Part shown: positions 26,816 through 34,200 of the stretch, one piece after another
Layout of the letters: each line of letters begins with the position of its first letter
Numbering within the stretch: position 1 is the stretch's first letter
NCBI GenBank assembly: GCA_002424605.1
Contig: DIKQ01000002.1
Location: 35,927-99,926, forward strand
Direction of reading: 5' to 3'
DNA from: Cloacimonetes bacterium UBA5614
Lineage (GTDB): Bacteria; Cloacimonadota; Cloacimonadia; Cloacimonadales; Cloacimonadaceae
DNA length: 64,000 nt
The notes under the pieces: generated by a model
Databases searched by the model: none
What the model was told of the DNA's origin: nothing
The model's input: only the letters and a program-made list of their open reading frames with translations
Position numbers and translations under genes: made by a program

Positions 26816-27372
26816 TGGAACTTATCTGGATGAAGGAAAAAGACACGCACTCTGCCAGGCAGTTCAGATACCTGTGGCTGGCTGCGGTGGTGATTCTTTT
26901 GGACCAATTGGTCAAAATCATCGTAAAGATGTATCTTCCGCTGTATGAGAGCAGGCAAATCTGGGGCGAACTGGTAATGCTGACCCATGTCCAGAATACG
27001 GGTGCGGCATTCAGCTTAAGCTTGGGCAGCCTGAACTTTAACCGGGTTTTCTTTATTATCACATCCATACTGGCTATCATCTTTGTAATATATATGATAT
27101 ACAGGTCTACCACCAAACTGCAGAGAATCGGCCTCAGCCTGATAATCGGCGGAGCCATCGGCAACCTGATAGACAGGATTTTGTTCGGCTATGTCACAGA
27201 CTTTATGGATGTGGATTTTCCAGACATCATCATGCACAGATGGCCGGTCTTCAATGTGGCGGACAGTTCAATAGTAATAGCAATGGGTCTGTTGATTCTG
27301 GATATGATAATCAATAAGCAGACAGAAGAGACAGCCCTGCCCAACAAAGAAACCAATAATTATTCCACATAA
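26815..27372 (+). CDS. lspA: Lipoprotein signal peptidase II
   Basis: A four-TM aspartyl protease. The conserved VQNTGAAFSL and the VFNVADSSIVIAMG segment with the catalytic Asp are present; the other catalytic Asp lies in NLIDRILFGYVTDFMDV. From ATG 26815 it is 185 residues, close to family size. It cleaves prolipoproteins, matching the lipoproteins encoded at 55281 and 59008. Confidence 0.94.
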   Translation: MELIWMKEKDTHSARQFRYLWLAAVVILLDQLVKIIVKMYLPLYESRQIWGELVMLTHVQNTGAAFSLSLGSLNFNRVFFIITSILAIIFVIYMIYRSTTKLQRIGLSLIIGGAIGNLIDRILFGYVTDFMDVDFPDIIMHRWPVFNVADSSIVIAMGLLILDMIINKQTEETALPNKETNNYST

Positions 27373-27386
27373 TACAGGAGTAAGCT

Positions 27387-28868
27387 ATGAGATTACTTGT
27401 ATCTATACTTGTCATGTTGATAGTCAGCACTGCCCTCATCGGCGTGTCCATCTATGACATCCAATACACCACCGTAGCCGGGGCAAACAGCACCTATCCA
27501 TCCCTGCTTGTGAATCAGGTTGTTTCCACGGAAGGAATCGTTTCCGCTGTCGGTTTTACCGGAGGGAAATACGTGATTACCGAGGGACCCGGACCCTGGA
27601 AAGGCATCTTTGTCAATGACCCGGGACGCAATCCGCAACTGGGAGACAGGATAGCCATCACAGGCACGGTCAACGAAGTCAGCGGTTTTACCGAAATTGG
27701 TGCTGTTACATCCTATTCGGTGATAGACTCCGGTAATGAGATTCCTGCCTCCACTCCTGTGACAACTGCCGACCTTCAGACCTTTCCCAACTACACGGGG
27801 GAGAAGTATGAAGGCGTTCTGGTCAGGCTATCCGATATCAAGGTCACGCTGGTTTACAGCACTGATATATTTTACGTGACACAGGTTTCAGGAAGCACTG
27901 CAACCTGCCAGATTATGGACAGTTTCTTCCCTTCCGACCATAGCTGGAGCGGAGTTATCGTAAACCAGATATGGTCTGAAATCAGCGGCGTGGTTTATTA
28001 CTCATCCCCCAATCCTCCCCAATACAGGGTCCACCCCAGGAATGATAATGATATGATTCCGTCTGCTGATATTAATGCGATTTCCCTGAAACTGGAAGAC
28101 GTGGAATTCAAGAAAGGCGAAACCAAAGAAGTTAAGGCAATCATATCACGGACGGAAGAAAGCTGGGAACTGAACAAGTACCGCTTTACCTTCAGCTTTA
28201 ATCCCAGGATTGCCCGCTTTGTTGATGTTGATATCGCCTCCACGCTGTCCGATGTCTATCCTGTCGTGGAATTATCCGATAATGCGGACGCAGTGACCAT
28301 AATGTATCAAGGCACTGACCCCATCGTATCACCCAACAACAACGGACTGCTGCTCAAGCTGGTGTTTGAGGCAGTGTCATACGGCGAGACGGTGCTAGAC
28401 CTCACTTCCGCCAGATTCTATGCCGCGGACGGGGATTCAGTCAATGCCTCTTTCCTGACCGACGGTAAAATCAGGGTGCCGATTATCAAAAGGATTGCCT
28501 GGCTAAGCATTTACAGGGATGAACTGGATAAGAAAAACATCTTTAACCCCTGGCTGAACGAGAAGATTACCCTGGAGTATGGCAGCCTGATGGTTCCCGG
28601 CGTTGCCAGCGCCAAGGCTATAGTGCGTATTTACGATGCCCAGGGCAGACTGGTGGCGACACCCTTTAACGGAGTGATTGATACGGATACGACATCAGGA
28701 TATTCAGTGGCAACCGGACTCAGGAAGACCATCTGGGACGGCAGGGACAGGAACAAAAACCTGCTTCCCATCGGCGTTTATTACTGCCATCTGGAAATCA
28801 TTGACCGCAATACGGGTCATTCCGAAACCACGGTTCAACCCATAGTCATAGCTTCCAAGCTGAAGTAG
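27387..28868 (+). CDS. Secreted OB-fold / cohesin-like protein with FlgD-type C-terminus
   Basis: After a signal peptide comes the motif SIYDIQYTT and about 200 residues resembling an OB-fold domain (TEGIVSAVGFTGGKYVITEGPGPWKGIFVND...QLGDRIAITGTV). Residues about 230-365 look like a cohesin/dockerin-partner fold (ISLKLEDVEFKKGETKEVKAIISR). The last 90 residues are FlgD-Ig-like (VRIYDAQGRLVATPF ... TIWDGRDRNKNLLPIGVYYCHLEI). The OB part is paralogous to the whole protein at 57150. It is probably surface-located; the role is unknown. Confidence 0.78.
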   Translation: MRLLVSILVMLIVSTALIGVSIYDIQYTTVAGANSTYPSLLVNQVVSTEGIVSAVGFTGGKYVITEGPGPWKGIFVNDPGRNPQLGDRIAITGTVNEVSGFTEIGAVTSYSVIDSGNEIPASTPVTTADLQTFPNYTGEKYEGVLVRLSDIKVTLVYSTDIFYVTQVSGSTATCQIMDSFFPSDHSWSGVIVNQIWSEISGVVYYSSPNPPQYRVHPRNDNDMIPSADINAISLKLEDVEFKKGETKEVKAIISRTEESWELNKYRFTFSFNPRIARFVDVDIASTLSDVYPVVELSDNADAVTIMYQGTDPIVSPNNNGLLLKLVFEAVSYGETVLDLTSARFYAADGDSVNASFLTDGKIRVPIIKRIAWLSIYRDELDKKNIFNPWLNEKITLEYGSLMVPGVASAKAIVRIYDAQGRLVATPFNGVIDTDTTSGYSVATGLRKTIWDGRDRNKNLLPIGVYYCHLEIIDRNTGHSETTVQPIVIASKLK

Positions 28869-28898
28869 GCAAAGATGATCAACAGAATTGAGGATAAA

Positions 28899-29750
28899 AT
28901 GAAAAAGTTATTATTTGTCACCCTGCTAATCGTCAGTGTTAGTTTACTGCCGGCAGTGTTCAACGATTATCAGCCCTCAGCCAGAGCCAGAGCCATGAGC
29001 GGAGCTTTTGTACCCCTTTCTGATGATGCCAATGGCGTCTTCTTTAATCCTGCCGGGATATACTTCGCTCCCGCCAGTGCATCAGTCGGCGTAGCTCAGC
29101 TGTATGGTCAAAGCTTCTCCGAACTCAAGACCTTTAGCATCGTTCATCCGCTTAACGGCGAATGGGGCGTTATCGGCGTCGGAGCCAAGCTGTTTGACGT
29201 GGATTATGAAGATTACAGCCTGATGTCTGAAAGCCACCTAACCCTGGCGCACAGTTTTGAACTGATGTCGGACATACATTCCTCCCTGCATGTGGGCTGG
29301 ACTGCCAATCTCTATAATGTAGCCATGAACGGTTATGGTGACGATACAGCCTATGGAATCAACGTGGGAGCAATCGCCACCCTGCACCAGCGCACCAAAT
29401 TCGGCTTTTCCGTGACCAATCTCAATCATCCCAAAATAGGCGTGGACAACCGCCATGACCTGCCCCGCAAGTTTTCCATGGGCATATCCTATATCCCTTA
29501 TGACCAGGTGACCACCACCATTGAGATGAAAAAGGATTTTGCCGAGGATACAGAGTTTATGGCTGGCGCTGAACTGAAGCTGTTTGAGCCCCTATACCTG
29601 AGGGCAGGCGTGCACCAGAATCCCGCCACCTGGTCTGCCGGAGCCAGTTTCCGTATGATTGGAGTGATTCTGGATTACTCTTTTACCCAGCATACAGTGC
29701 TTGACCCTACTCATTTTCTTAATATCAGCTACGAGTTCGGGAGGAAGTAA
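28899..29750 (+). CDS. PorV/PorQ-like outer-membrane beta-barrel protein
   Basis: The chosen ATG (28899) follows GAGGATAAA and gives a proper signal peptide (MKKLLFVTLLIVSVSLLPAV). The segment SARARAMSGAFVPLSDDANGVFFNPAGI is the hallmark of the PorV/UPF0164/FadL-like group. Amphipathic strands follow, and the C-terminus ends in aromatic/charged residues (SYEFGRK). PorV-like proteins shuttle T9SS cargo in Bacteroidetes. The FlgD-tailed protein just upstream makes a similar pairing plausible. Confidence 0.78.
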   Translation: MKKLLFVTLLIVSVSLLPAVFNDYQPSARARAMSGAFVPLSDDANGVFFNPAGIYFAPASASVGVAQLYGQSFSELKTFSIVHPLNGEWGVIGVGAKLFDVDYEDYSLMSESHLTLAHSFELMSDIHSSLHVGWTANLYNVAMNGYGDDTAYGINVGAIATLHQRTKFGFSVTNLNHPKIGVDNRHDLPRKFSMGISYIPYDQVTTTIEMKKDFAEDTEFMAGAELKLFEPLYLRAGVHQNPATWSAGASFRMIGVILDYSFTQHTVLDPTHFLNISYEFGRK

Positions 29751-30034
29751 TGGGTGACAAGAGCATAAAACGTTTTCTGCCTTCATTCCTGATTCTGGTG
29801 TTCCAACTCATGTCACAGTGGAAAAGGAATTTTTCGCATAACAACAATATCCGCAAGATAGACAAAACAGCCGAACAGCTTGGCACGATTGAGCACATGC
29901 TGGTACGCCTGGAAAAGAAAATCCAGTACAACAGGGATTTGGTTGATAAGCTGAAAATCCAGCTGATATTCAGCATGGCGATGAACTTGGTGCTGATGGC
30001 GCTGGTAATCCTTAAGCTATTTGGATTTATTTGA
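29750..30034 (+). CDS. Small membrane-anchored coiled-coil protein
   Basis: The 94-residue protein has a coiled-coil segment (IRKIDKTAEQLGTIEHMLVRLEKKIQYNRDL) and a C-terminal membrane helix (LIFSMAMNLVLMALVILKLFGFI). A hydrophobic stretch at residues 9-22 may be a second anchor. No family is recognised. It overlaps the PorV-like gene as TAATG and its stop abuts the stop of the convergent gene. Confidence 0.7.
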   Translation: MGDKSIKRFLPSFLILVFQLMSQWKRNFSHNNNIRKIDKTAEQLGTIEHMLVRLEKKIQYNRDLVDKLKIQLIFSMAMNLVLMALVILKLFGFI

Positions 30035-31840
30035 TCAGAACATCAGGTTAATGGAGCAGTAGAGTCTCCAGTCCAAGTCCTTGAGGTCCGGTCCGACCGG
30101 ATTGATGCTGATTTCCGCCACAGATTCGCGGTTTAGCTGAAAAGCGGTGGACAACAGGAAACTGTATTCCTTCCAGTTTCCCCAGCTATATTTTGGCTGC
30201 GCTTGCCAAATGGCAATTCCGAGCTGCTTTTGAAGGGTGAACCCCAGGGTCTGGCGTTCATCCACTCCGTTAATCTCATAGACATTTCCATTCTTTGCAG
30301 CTGTTTCCGTTTTTTCCCACACAAAGCCCAAATCCATCCTCAAAGCTTCCTGATTCCTGCTTCGGTAGGGAAGCTTTGACCACTTGGGATGAAGGAGTTT
30401 GGCTGCCAGGGGTGTAGAATCATAAATCATGTTGTAGGAAGCGGACACCTTGCGGTAAAACGTATCCCTGATGTTGGTGAAATCCTTATACTGGTAGTTG
30501 TCATAATCTGCCCGCAACTGGTAATCCTGATGCAGCAGGAAGCTGTCTCCCAAGAGGATGTCGCATTCCGGCAGCCACTGGTATCCCTTCACTGTGTTAT
30601 TGTAAGCGGAGAGGGAGGAGTTTATGAATACTTCCTGTTTTTCCAGGTAAATCAGCCGGTTGGCAAGCCGGATACGGTCTTTCCAAAACGCAATCCAGCC
30701 CACTTTATAGATATTGTTCAGGTAATCGTTATCCAGCCTGTGGTCGCCGTCGGGATAAATGGTGCGTCTCAGCTCAACTGTATAATCAAACAGCAGTGAA
30801 TCATTTGCCACATATTCCCAGGCAGTGCCAAAACCGGTGGTCCGGACGTCTATAATCCTGGTGTTGTTTATATAGGACAGGTCTTTGATATAATAGTTGT
30901 GGCTGCTTCGGGAACTCAGACTGATGTTATCTGTCATTTGGTAAGTGAAATTCACCTGAGCCAGATTGTTGTAATCGCCTGAATTCCTGGTCCGGTTCAC
31001 CTTGTGACGGTAGTAGTTAAGATTGTAGCTCTCCATTATTTCACAGTTCAGCTCATCACTGACAGGGATGATAGCATTCAGGCTGGTGGTTAGTGACTTT
31101 TTGTCCTGGCTGTCATAGCGGGTGTAATTGCCGGTTTCAGTGTCCAGCCTGGGATTCTGCAACACATACAAATCTTCGCTTCGCGCCGAGGCATTCACAT
31201 TGCAGTTTAGCACTACAGCCCGGCTGTTCAGGTATGCGGCAAGGCCTGCATTGGTTACCTGATAGGCTTCCCAATCCATTTTCTTTTGTTCCATGCTACC
31301 GGAAAGCTGCAGGAAAAGGTCCGGACTGCCTGCGTACCACCCTGAGGATATCCTTTCCGAGGTTCCCCGGCTGATGAGCAGATGGTCTGCTTTATACCTG
31401 TCCTGCTCTCGGCGGTAAAATCCTTTCACTTGCGCTTCCAGGAACAGGCTGTCCAGGGGTGTGATTCTCGCGCTGTAACCCATGAAGCCGGTCTTGTTTT
31501 CATAAGGCTGCAGTTCACTTTCCAGGCTGCTGCGGTCAGAGAGGTCTTCATAACCGCTCTGGATGTTGTGGCTCATCAGTTTCCCATATCTGGAGAAGGC
31601 AAGGTTGACGGCATTATTACGGCTGAGTTGGTCAAAATCCAGGCGTTTATCTTCCAGGCTTCGGCTGCTGAACAGCATCTGCCAGTTGTGATGGCTGGTC
31701 AGGCTATAATTGGTGCTTTGCTCAAATCTGCGCAACTTTGCGCTGTTGTAGTAATAGAGGTTAAAATCGCTTGAATGGATTTCGCTAATGACGCATAAGG
31801 TCAAAAGCGCAATCAGCCAGACGGATATACTCGCCTTCAT
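30035..31840 (-). CDS. Putative outer-membrane beta-barrel protein
   Basis: About 600 residues: signal peptide (MKASISVWLIALLTLCVISEIHS), then alternating Tyr/Asn/Ser-rich strands throughout, ending in the aromatic residue Phe (YCSINLMF), as expected for Bam substrates. No domain is recognised. I chose ATG 31840, which has AGAGGTG upstream; a GTG four codons earlier is possible. Either way the start lies inside rsmA (56-68 nt overlap), which is long for this genome. Confidence 0.7.
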   Translation of the reverse strand: MKASISVWLIALLTLCVISEIHSSDFNLYYYNSAKLRRFEQSTNYSLTSHHNWQMLFSSRSLEDKRLDFDQLSRNNAVNLAFSRYGKLMSHNIQSGYEDLSDRSSLESELQPYENKTGFMGYSARITPLDSLFLEAQVKGFYRREQDRYKADHLLISRGTSERISSGWYAGSPDLFLQLSGSMEQKKMDWEAYQVTNAGLAAYLNSRAVVLNCNVNASARSEDLYVLQNPRLDTETGNYTRYDSQDKKSLTTSLNAIIPVSDELNCEIMESYNLNYYRHKVNRTRNSGDYNNLAQVNFTYQMTDNISLSSRSSHNYYIKDLSYINNTRIIDVRTTGFGTAWEYVANDSLLFDYTVELRRTIYPDGDHRLDNDYLNNIYKVGWIAFWKDRIRLANRLIYLEKQEVFINSSLSAYNNTVKGYQWLPECDILLGDSFLLHQDYQLRADYDNYQYKDFTNIRDTFYRKVSASYNMIYDSTPLAAKLLHPKWSKLPYRSRNQEALRMDLGFVWEKTETAAKNGNVYEINGVDERQTLGFTLQKQLGIAIWQAQPKYSWGNWKEYSFLLSTAFQLNRESVAEISINPVGPDLKDLDWRLYCSINLMF

Positions 31841-32594
31841 CAATCGTTTCACCTCTTCTGTTAAAATCTATTCCGCTGCCGGATTCCAGCTTTGCCACGT
31901 CTTCAGTGTTAAACATCCGGCGCAGGTTATTACGCAAAGTCTTGCGTCTCTGCTCAAAAGCTTTATCTATGATTCTGCGGTAGATGTCAAGGGATTTGGG
32001 ATTTGGCTTATCAGTGCGGGGGGTGAGAAGCACTACGGAAGAGTGAACCTTGGGCTCCGGTGTGAAAGAGGAAGGCGGGACATGAAAGAGCAGGGTGGTG
32101 TCAAACGAGTAACCCACCTTGAGCGTTAGAACCCCATAAGCTTTGCTGGCAGCTCTGGCAGTGAGGCGCTCTGCCACTTCTTTTTGAATCATCAGCACAA
32201 TGCGTGAGAAATGTTCCGCATTTTTTTCCAGAGCATACAAAATCGGGGATGTAATCTGATAGGGCAGGTTGGATACAAGCTTCACCTGCTGACCGCTTTC
32301 CTGTCTTGCCTGAGCCAGCAGTTCAAGCCAGTTCACAGCAAGGATATCCCGGTTTACCAGATTCAGCCGGTCACCAAATCTGTTCCTGAGAAAATCGCTC
32401 AGCCGGAAATCTATCTCAAACGCCGTCAGCTTATCTGTCTGCTCCAGAAGCCTTTCTGTGAGGACACCTTTGCCGGGACCGATTTCCCAGACCGGCTCGC
32501 TGCACTGCAGTTCAGCAGACGCTACAATCCTATCCGCCATTTCAGTGTCGGTCAGAAAGTGCTGTCCAAATTGCTTGAGTGGTTTGATTGCCAT
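31785..32594 (-). CDS. rsmA: 16S rRNA (adenine1518/1519-N6,N6)-dimethyltransferase
   Basis: The 269-residue KsgA family protein has LKQFGQHFLTD at the N-terminus, SAM-binding VWEIGPGKGVLTERLL, the catalytic VSNLPYQITSPIL, and the LTPRTDKP / FNRRGETIDEGEYIRLA C-terminal region. It dimethylates two adenines in helix 45 of 16S rRNA. Its 3' end overlaps the start of the outer-membrane protein gene, so the two are probably cotranscribed. Confidence 0.95.
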   Translation of the reverse strand: MAIKPLKQFGQHFLTDTEMADRIVASAELQCSEPVWEIGPGKGVLTERLLEQTDKLTAFEIDFRLSDFLRNRFGDRLNLVNRDILAVNWLELLAQARQESGQQVKLVSNLPYQITSPILYALEKNAEHFSRIVLMIQKEVAERLTARAASKAYGVLTLKVGYSFDTTLLFHVPPSSFTPEPKVHSSVVLLTPRTDKPNPKSLDIYRRIIDKAFEQRRKTLRNNLRRMFNTEDVAKLESGSGIDFNRRGETIDEGEYIRLADCAFDLMRH

Positions 32595-32626
32595 ATGATT
32601 AAATGCTTTTATCCCTTATTGCTGCC

Positions 32627-32692
32627 ATAAAAAACAATCCTGAAACCGGTTACAGACAGGGGGGAGTTGAGATAAAAACCGATTCCAGGATT
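32627..32692 (-). terminator. Rho-independent terminator after the zinc-ribbon gene
   Basis: On the minus strand a 15-bp stem (two G-U pairs; arms 32678-32692 and 32636-32650) is followed by GTTTTTT. It sits between the 58-residue zinc-ribbon gene and rsmA, so it either insulates rsmA or attenuates readthrough into it. Confidence 0.8.
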
Positions 32693-32697
32693 TAATG

Positions 32698-32874
32698 TTA
32701 TGCGCTAAAAACTTCAGGCTTTACGCTTTTGCAGACTTTGCATACCTTGTGTGTCTTTTCGCCGGCTTTGACTTCGTGGGTCAGTTTGACGCCGGTGCGG
32801 TGACAGACAGGGCACTCGCCTCTGCCATGATTGGGCAGGCTTCTAAGTTCCTTTCCGCGATGATGCTTTGCCAT
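32698..32874 (-). CDS. 58-residue zinc-ribbon protein
   Basis: A small gene. The minus strand reads ATG at 32874 to TAA at 32698, preceded by AAGGAG at good spacing and followed by a terminator. The product starts MAKHHRGKELRSLPNHGRGE and contains two CxxC pairs (C21/C24 in CPVC, C45/C48 in CKVC) about 20 residues apart, the pattern of a zinc ribbon. It is Lys/Arg/His-rich, suggesting RNA or ribosome binding. I cannot assign it to a named family. Confidence 0.82.
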   Translation of the reverse strand: MAKHHRGKELRSLPNHGRGECPVCHRTGVKLTHEVKAGEKTHKVCKVCKSVKPEVFSA

Positions 32875-32984
32875 TCTATTCTCCTTGTTCTCATCTAATT
32901 ATCTTTTTTATCAATTCTATGTGCAATTTTGTGGAGATGCATTTATCGTCAATGGAAAACTGAACTTCCCCTCTTTTTCGCCGG

Positions 32985-33935
32985 TTATTTCAGCAGGAAA
33001 ACCGCGTAGGCAATGTAAACGGCTATCAGCATTCCGCCTTGCCAGCGTTCCAGCCGGTGCCGCCGCGGAATCAGGATAAAGATAAACAGCAGCGCTATGG
33101 AAAGAATCATCGCATACTGGTCGGTATTAAAGGACAAACTGTATAGCGGCGGTTCGATAATGCTGGTCACGCCCATCACAAACAGCAGGTTAAAGATATT
33201 GGAACCGATGATGTTGCCGATTGCGATGTCCGAATGTTTTTTGTAGGCAGCCACGGCGGAGGTTGCCAGTTCCGGCAGGGAAGTTCCTGCCGCCACAATC
33301 GTGAGCCCGATGATTTTTTCGCTGATGCCCATTTCCCTGGCGATTACCAGGGCATATTTCACCACCCAGTTCCCGCCCAGAACCAGTCCGCCCAATCCCA
33401 CCAGGATAAATCCAATGCAGGCAGCCAGCGGATAGGTTTTGATGTGCGGTTGTGCTTCCGAACCCTGTTTGCTCAAACTGTGAGCGTAAATCAGAAAGAG
33501 GCCAAACAAGCCCAAAAGGATAAATCCGTCACCCCGGCTGAGCAGATTGGCTGCGCCTGCGTCAAACCAGTGGTCGTTTACCATGATGAGCATGACAATT
33601 GATGCCAGCAGGGCAAAGGGGATTTCCTTCAGGAAAGTGGCTTTGCGGATATTGAGCGGATAAATCATCGCGCTGATGCCAAGGATGATGAACACATTGA
33701 AGGTGTTGCTGCCGATGATGTTGCCATAGGACAAATCCGGCGAACCTTTCAAAGCTGCCACGATATTGACTATCAGTTCCGGGGTGGAAGTCCCCAGCGC
33801 CACTATGGTAAGCCCGATTACAATCTGCGGAACGTTGAGCTGTTTTGCCAGCGACGCCGCCCCTTTCACCAGACGGTCTGCCCCCAGCAGCAAAATGGCA
33901 AAACCCAAAATCAGCATCAGCATTGAAACAATCAT
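32985..33935 (-). CDS. Calcium/sodium antiporter (CaCA family, YrbG-like)
   Basis: 316 residues with about ten membrane segments in two inverted halves. Each half carries the alpha-repeat motif: ALGTSTPELIVN...GNIIGSNTFNVFIILG near residues 45-95 and AAGTSLPELATS...GNIIGSNIFNLLFVMG near residues 210-260. It should exchange Ca2+ or K+ for Na+/H+ across the inner membrane. GAGGAAAG precedes the ATG. Confidence 0.93.
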   Translation of the reverse strand: MIVSMLMLILGFAILLLGADRLVKGAASLAKQLNVPQIVIGLTIVALGTSTPELIVNIVAALKGSPDLSYGNIIGSNTFNVFIILGISAMIYPLNIRKATFLKEIPFALLASIVMLIMVNDHWFDAGAANLLSRGDGFILLGLFGLFLIYAHSLSKQGSEAQPHIKTYPLAACIGFILVGLGGLVLGGNWVVKYALVIAREMGISEKIIGLTIVAAGTSLPELATSAVAAYKKHSDIAIGNIIGSNIFNLLFVMGVTSIIEPPLYSLSFNTDQYAMILSIALLFIFILIPRRHRLERWQGGMLIAVYIAYAVFLLK

Positions 33936-34038
33936 ACTTTCCTCACGGAACTATCCTGCCAGAATTTCCCTTTTATGTCAACCAAATATTCCATATTTGC
34001 TATCTGCTTCTTATCCAATCCTTTCCCTCTTCCTCCTT

Positions 34039-34104
34039 AGGAGCATTACGCTATCATTACGGAGTTAATGCGTAATGATAGCGTAATGGTAGCGTAATGC
34101 TATT
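34039..34104. repeat. 11-bp-unit inverted-tandem block D
   Basis: Six units of exactly 11 bp: AGGAGCATTAC / GCTATCATTAC / GGAGTTAATGC / GTAATGATAGC / GTAATGGTAGC / GTAATGCTATT. Units 1-2 are reverse complements of units 4-6. Arms 34044-34060 and 34072-34088 pair perfectly over 17 bp. It lies in the divergent region between the antiporter and the secreted-protein gene, just upstream of a TTGACA hexamer (34143). Confidence 0.88.
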
Positions 34105-34200
34105 ATGAGACAAGTATGGAAAAAGCCTGAGTAAAATATCCCTTGACAAAGCAATAGTTATAATATTTATAAAATTAACTTGTTTTATCTGGAGGAGTCA

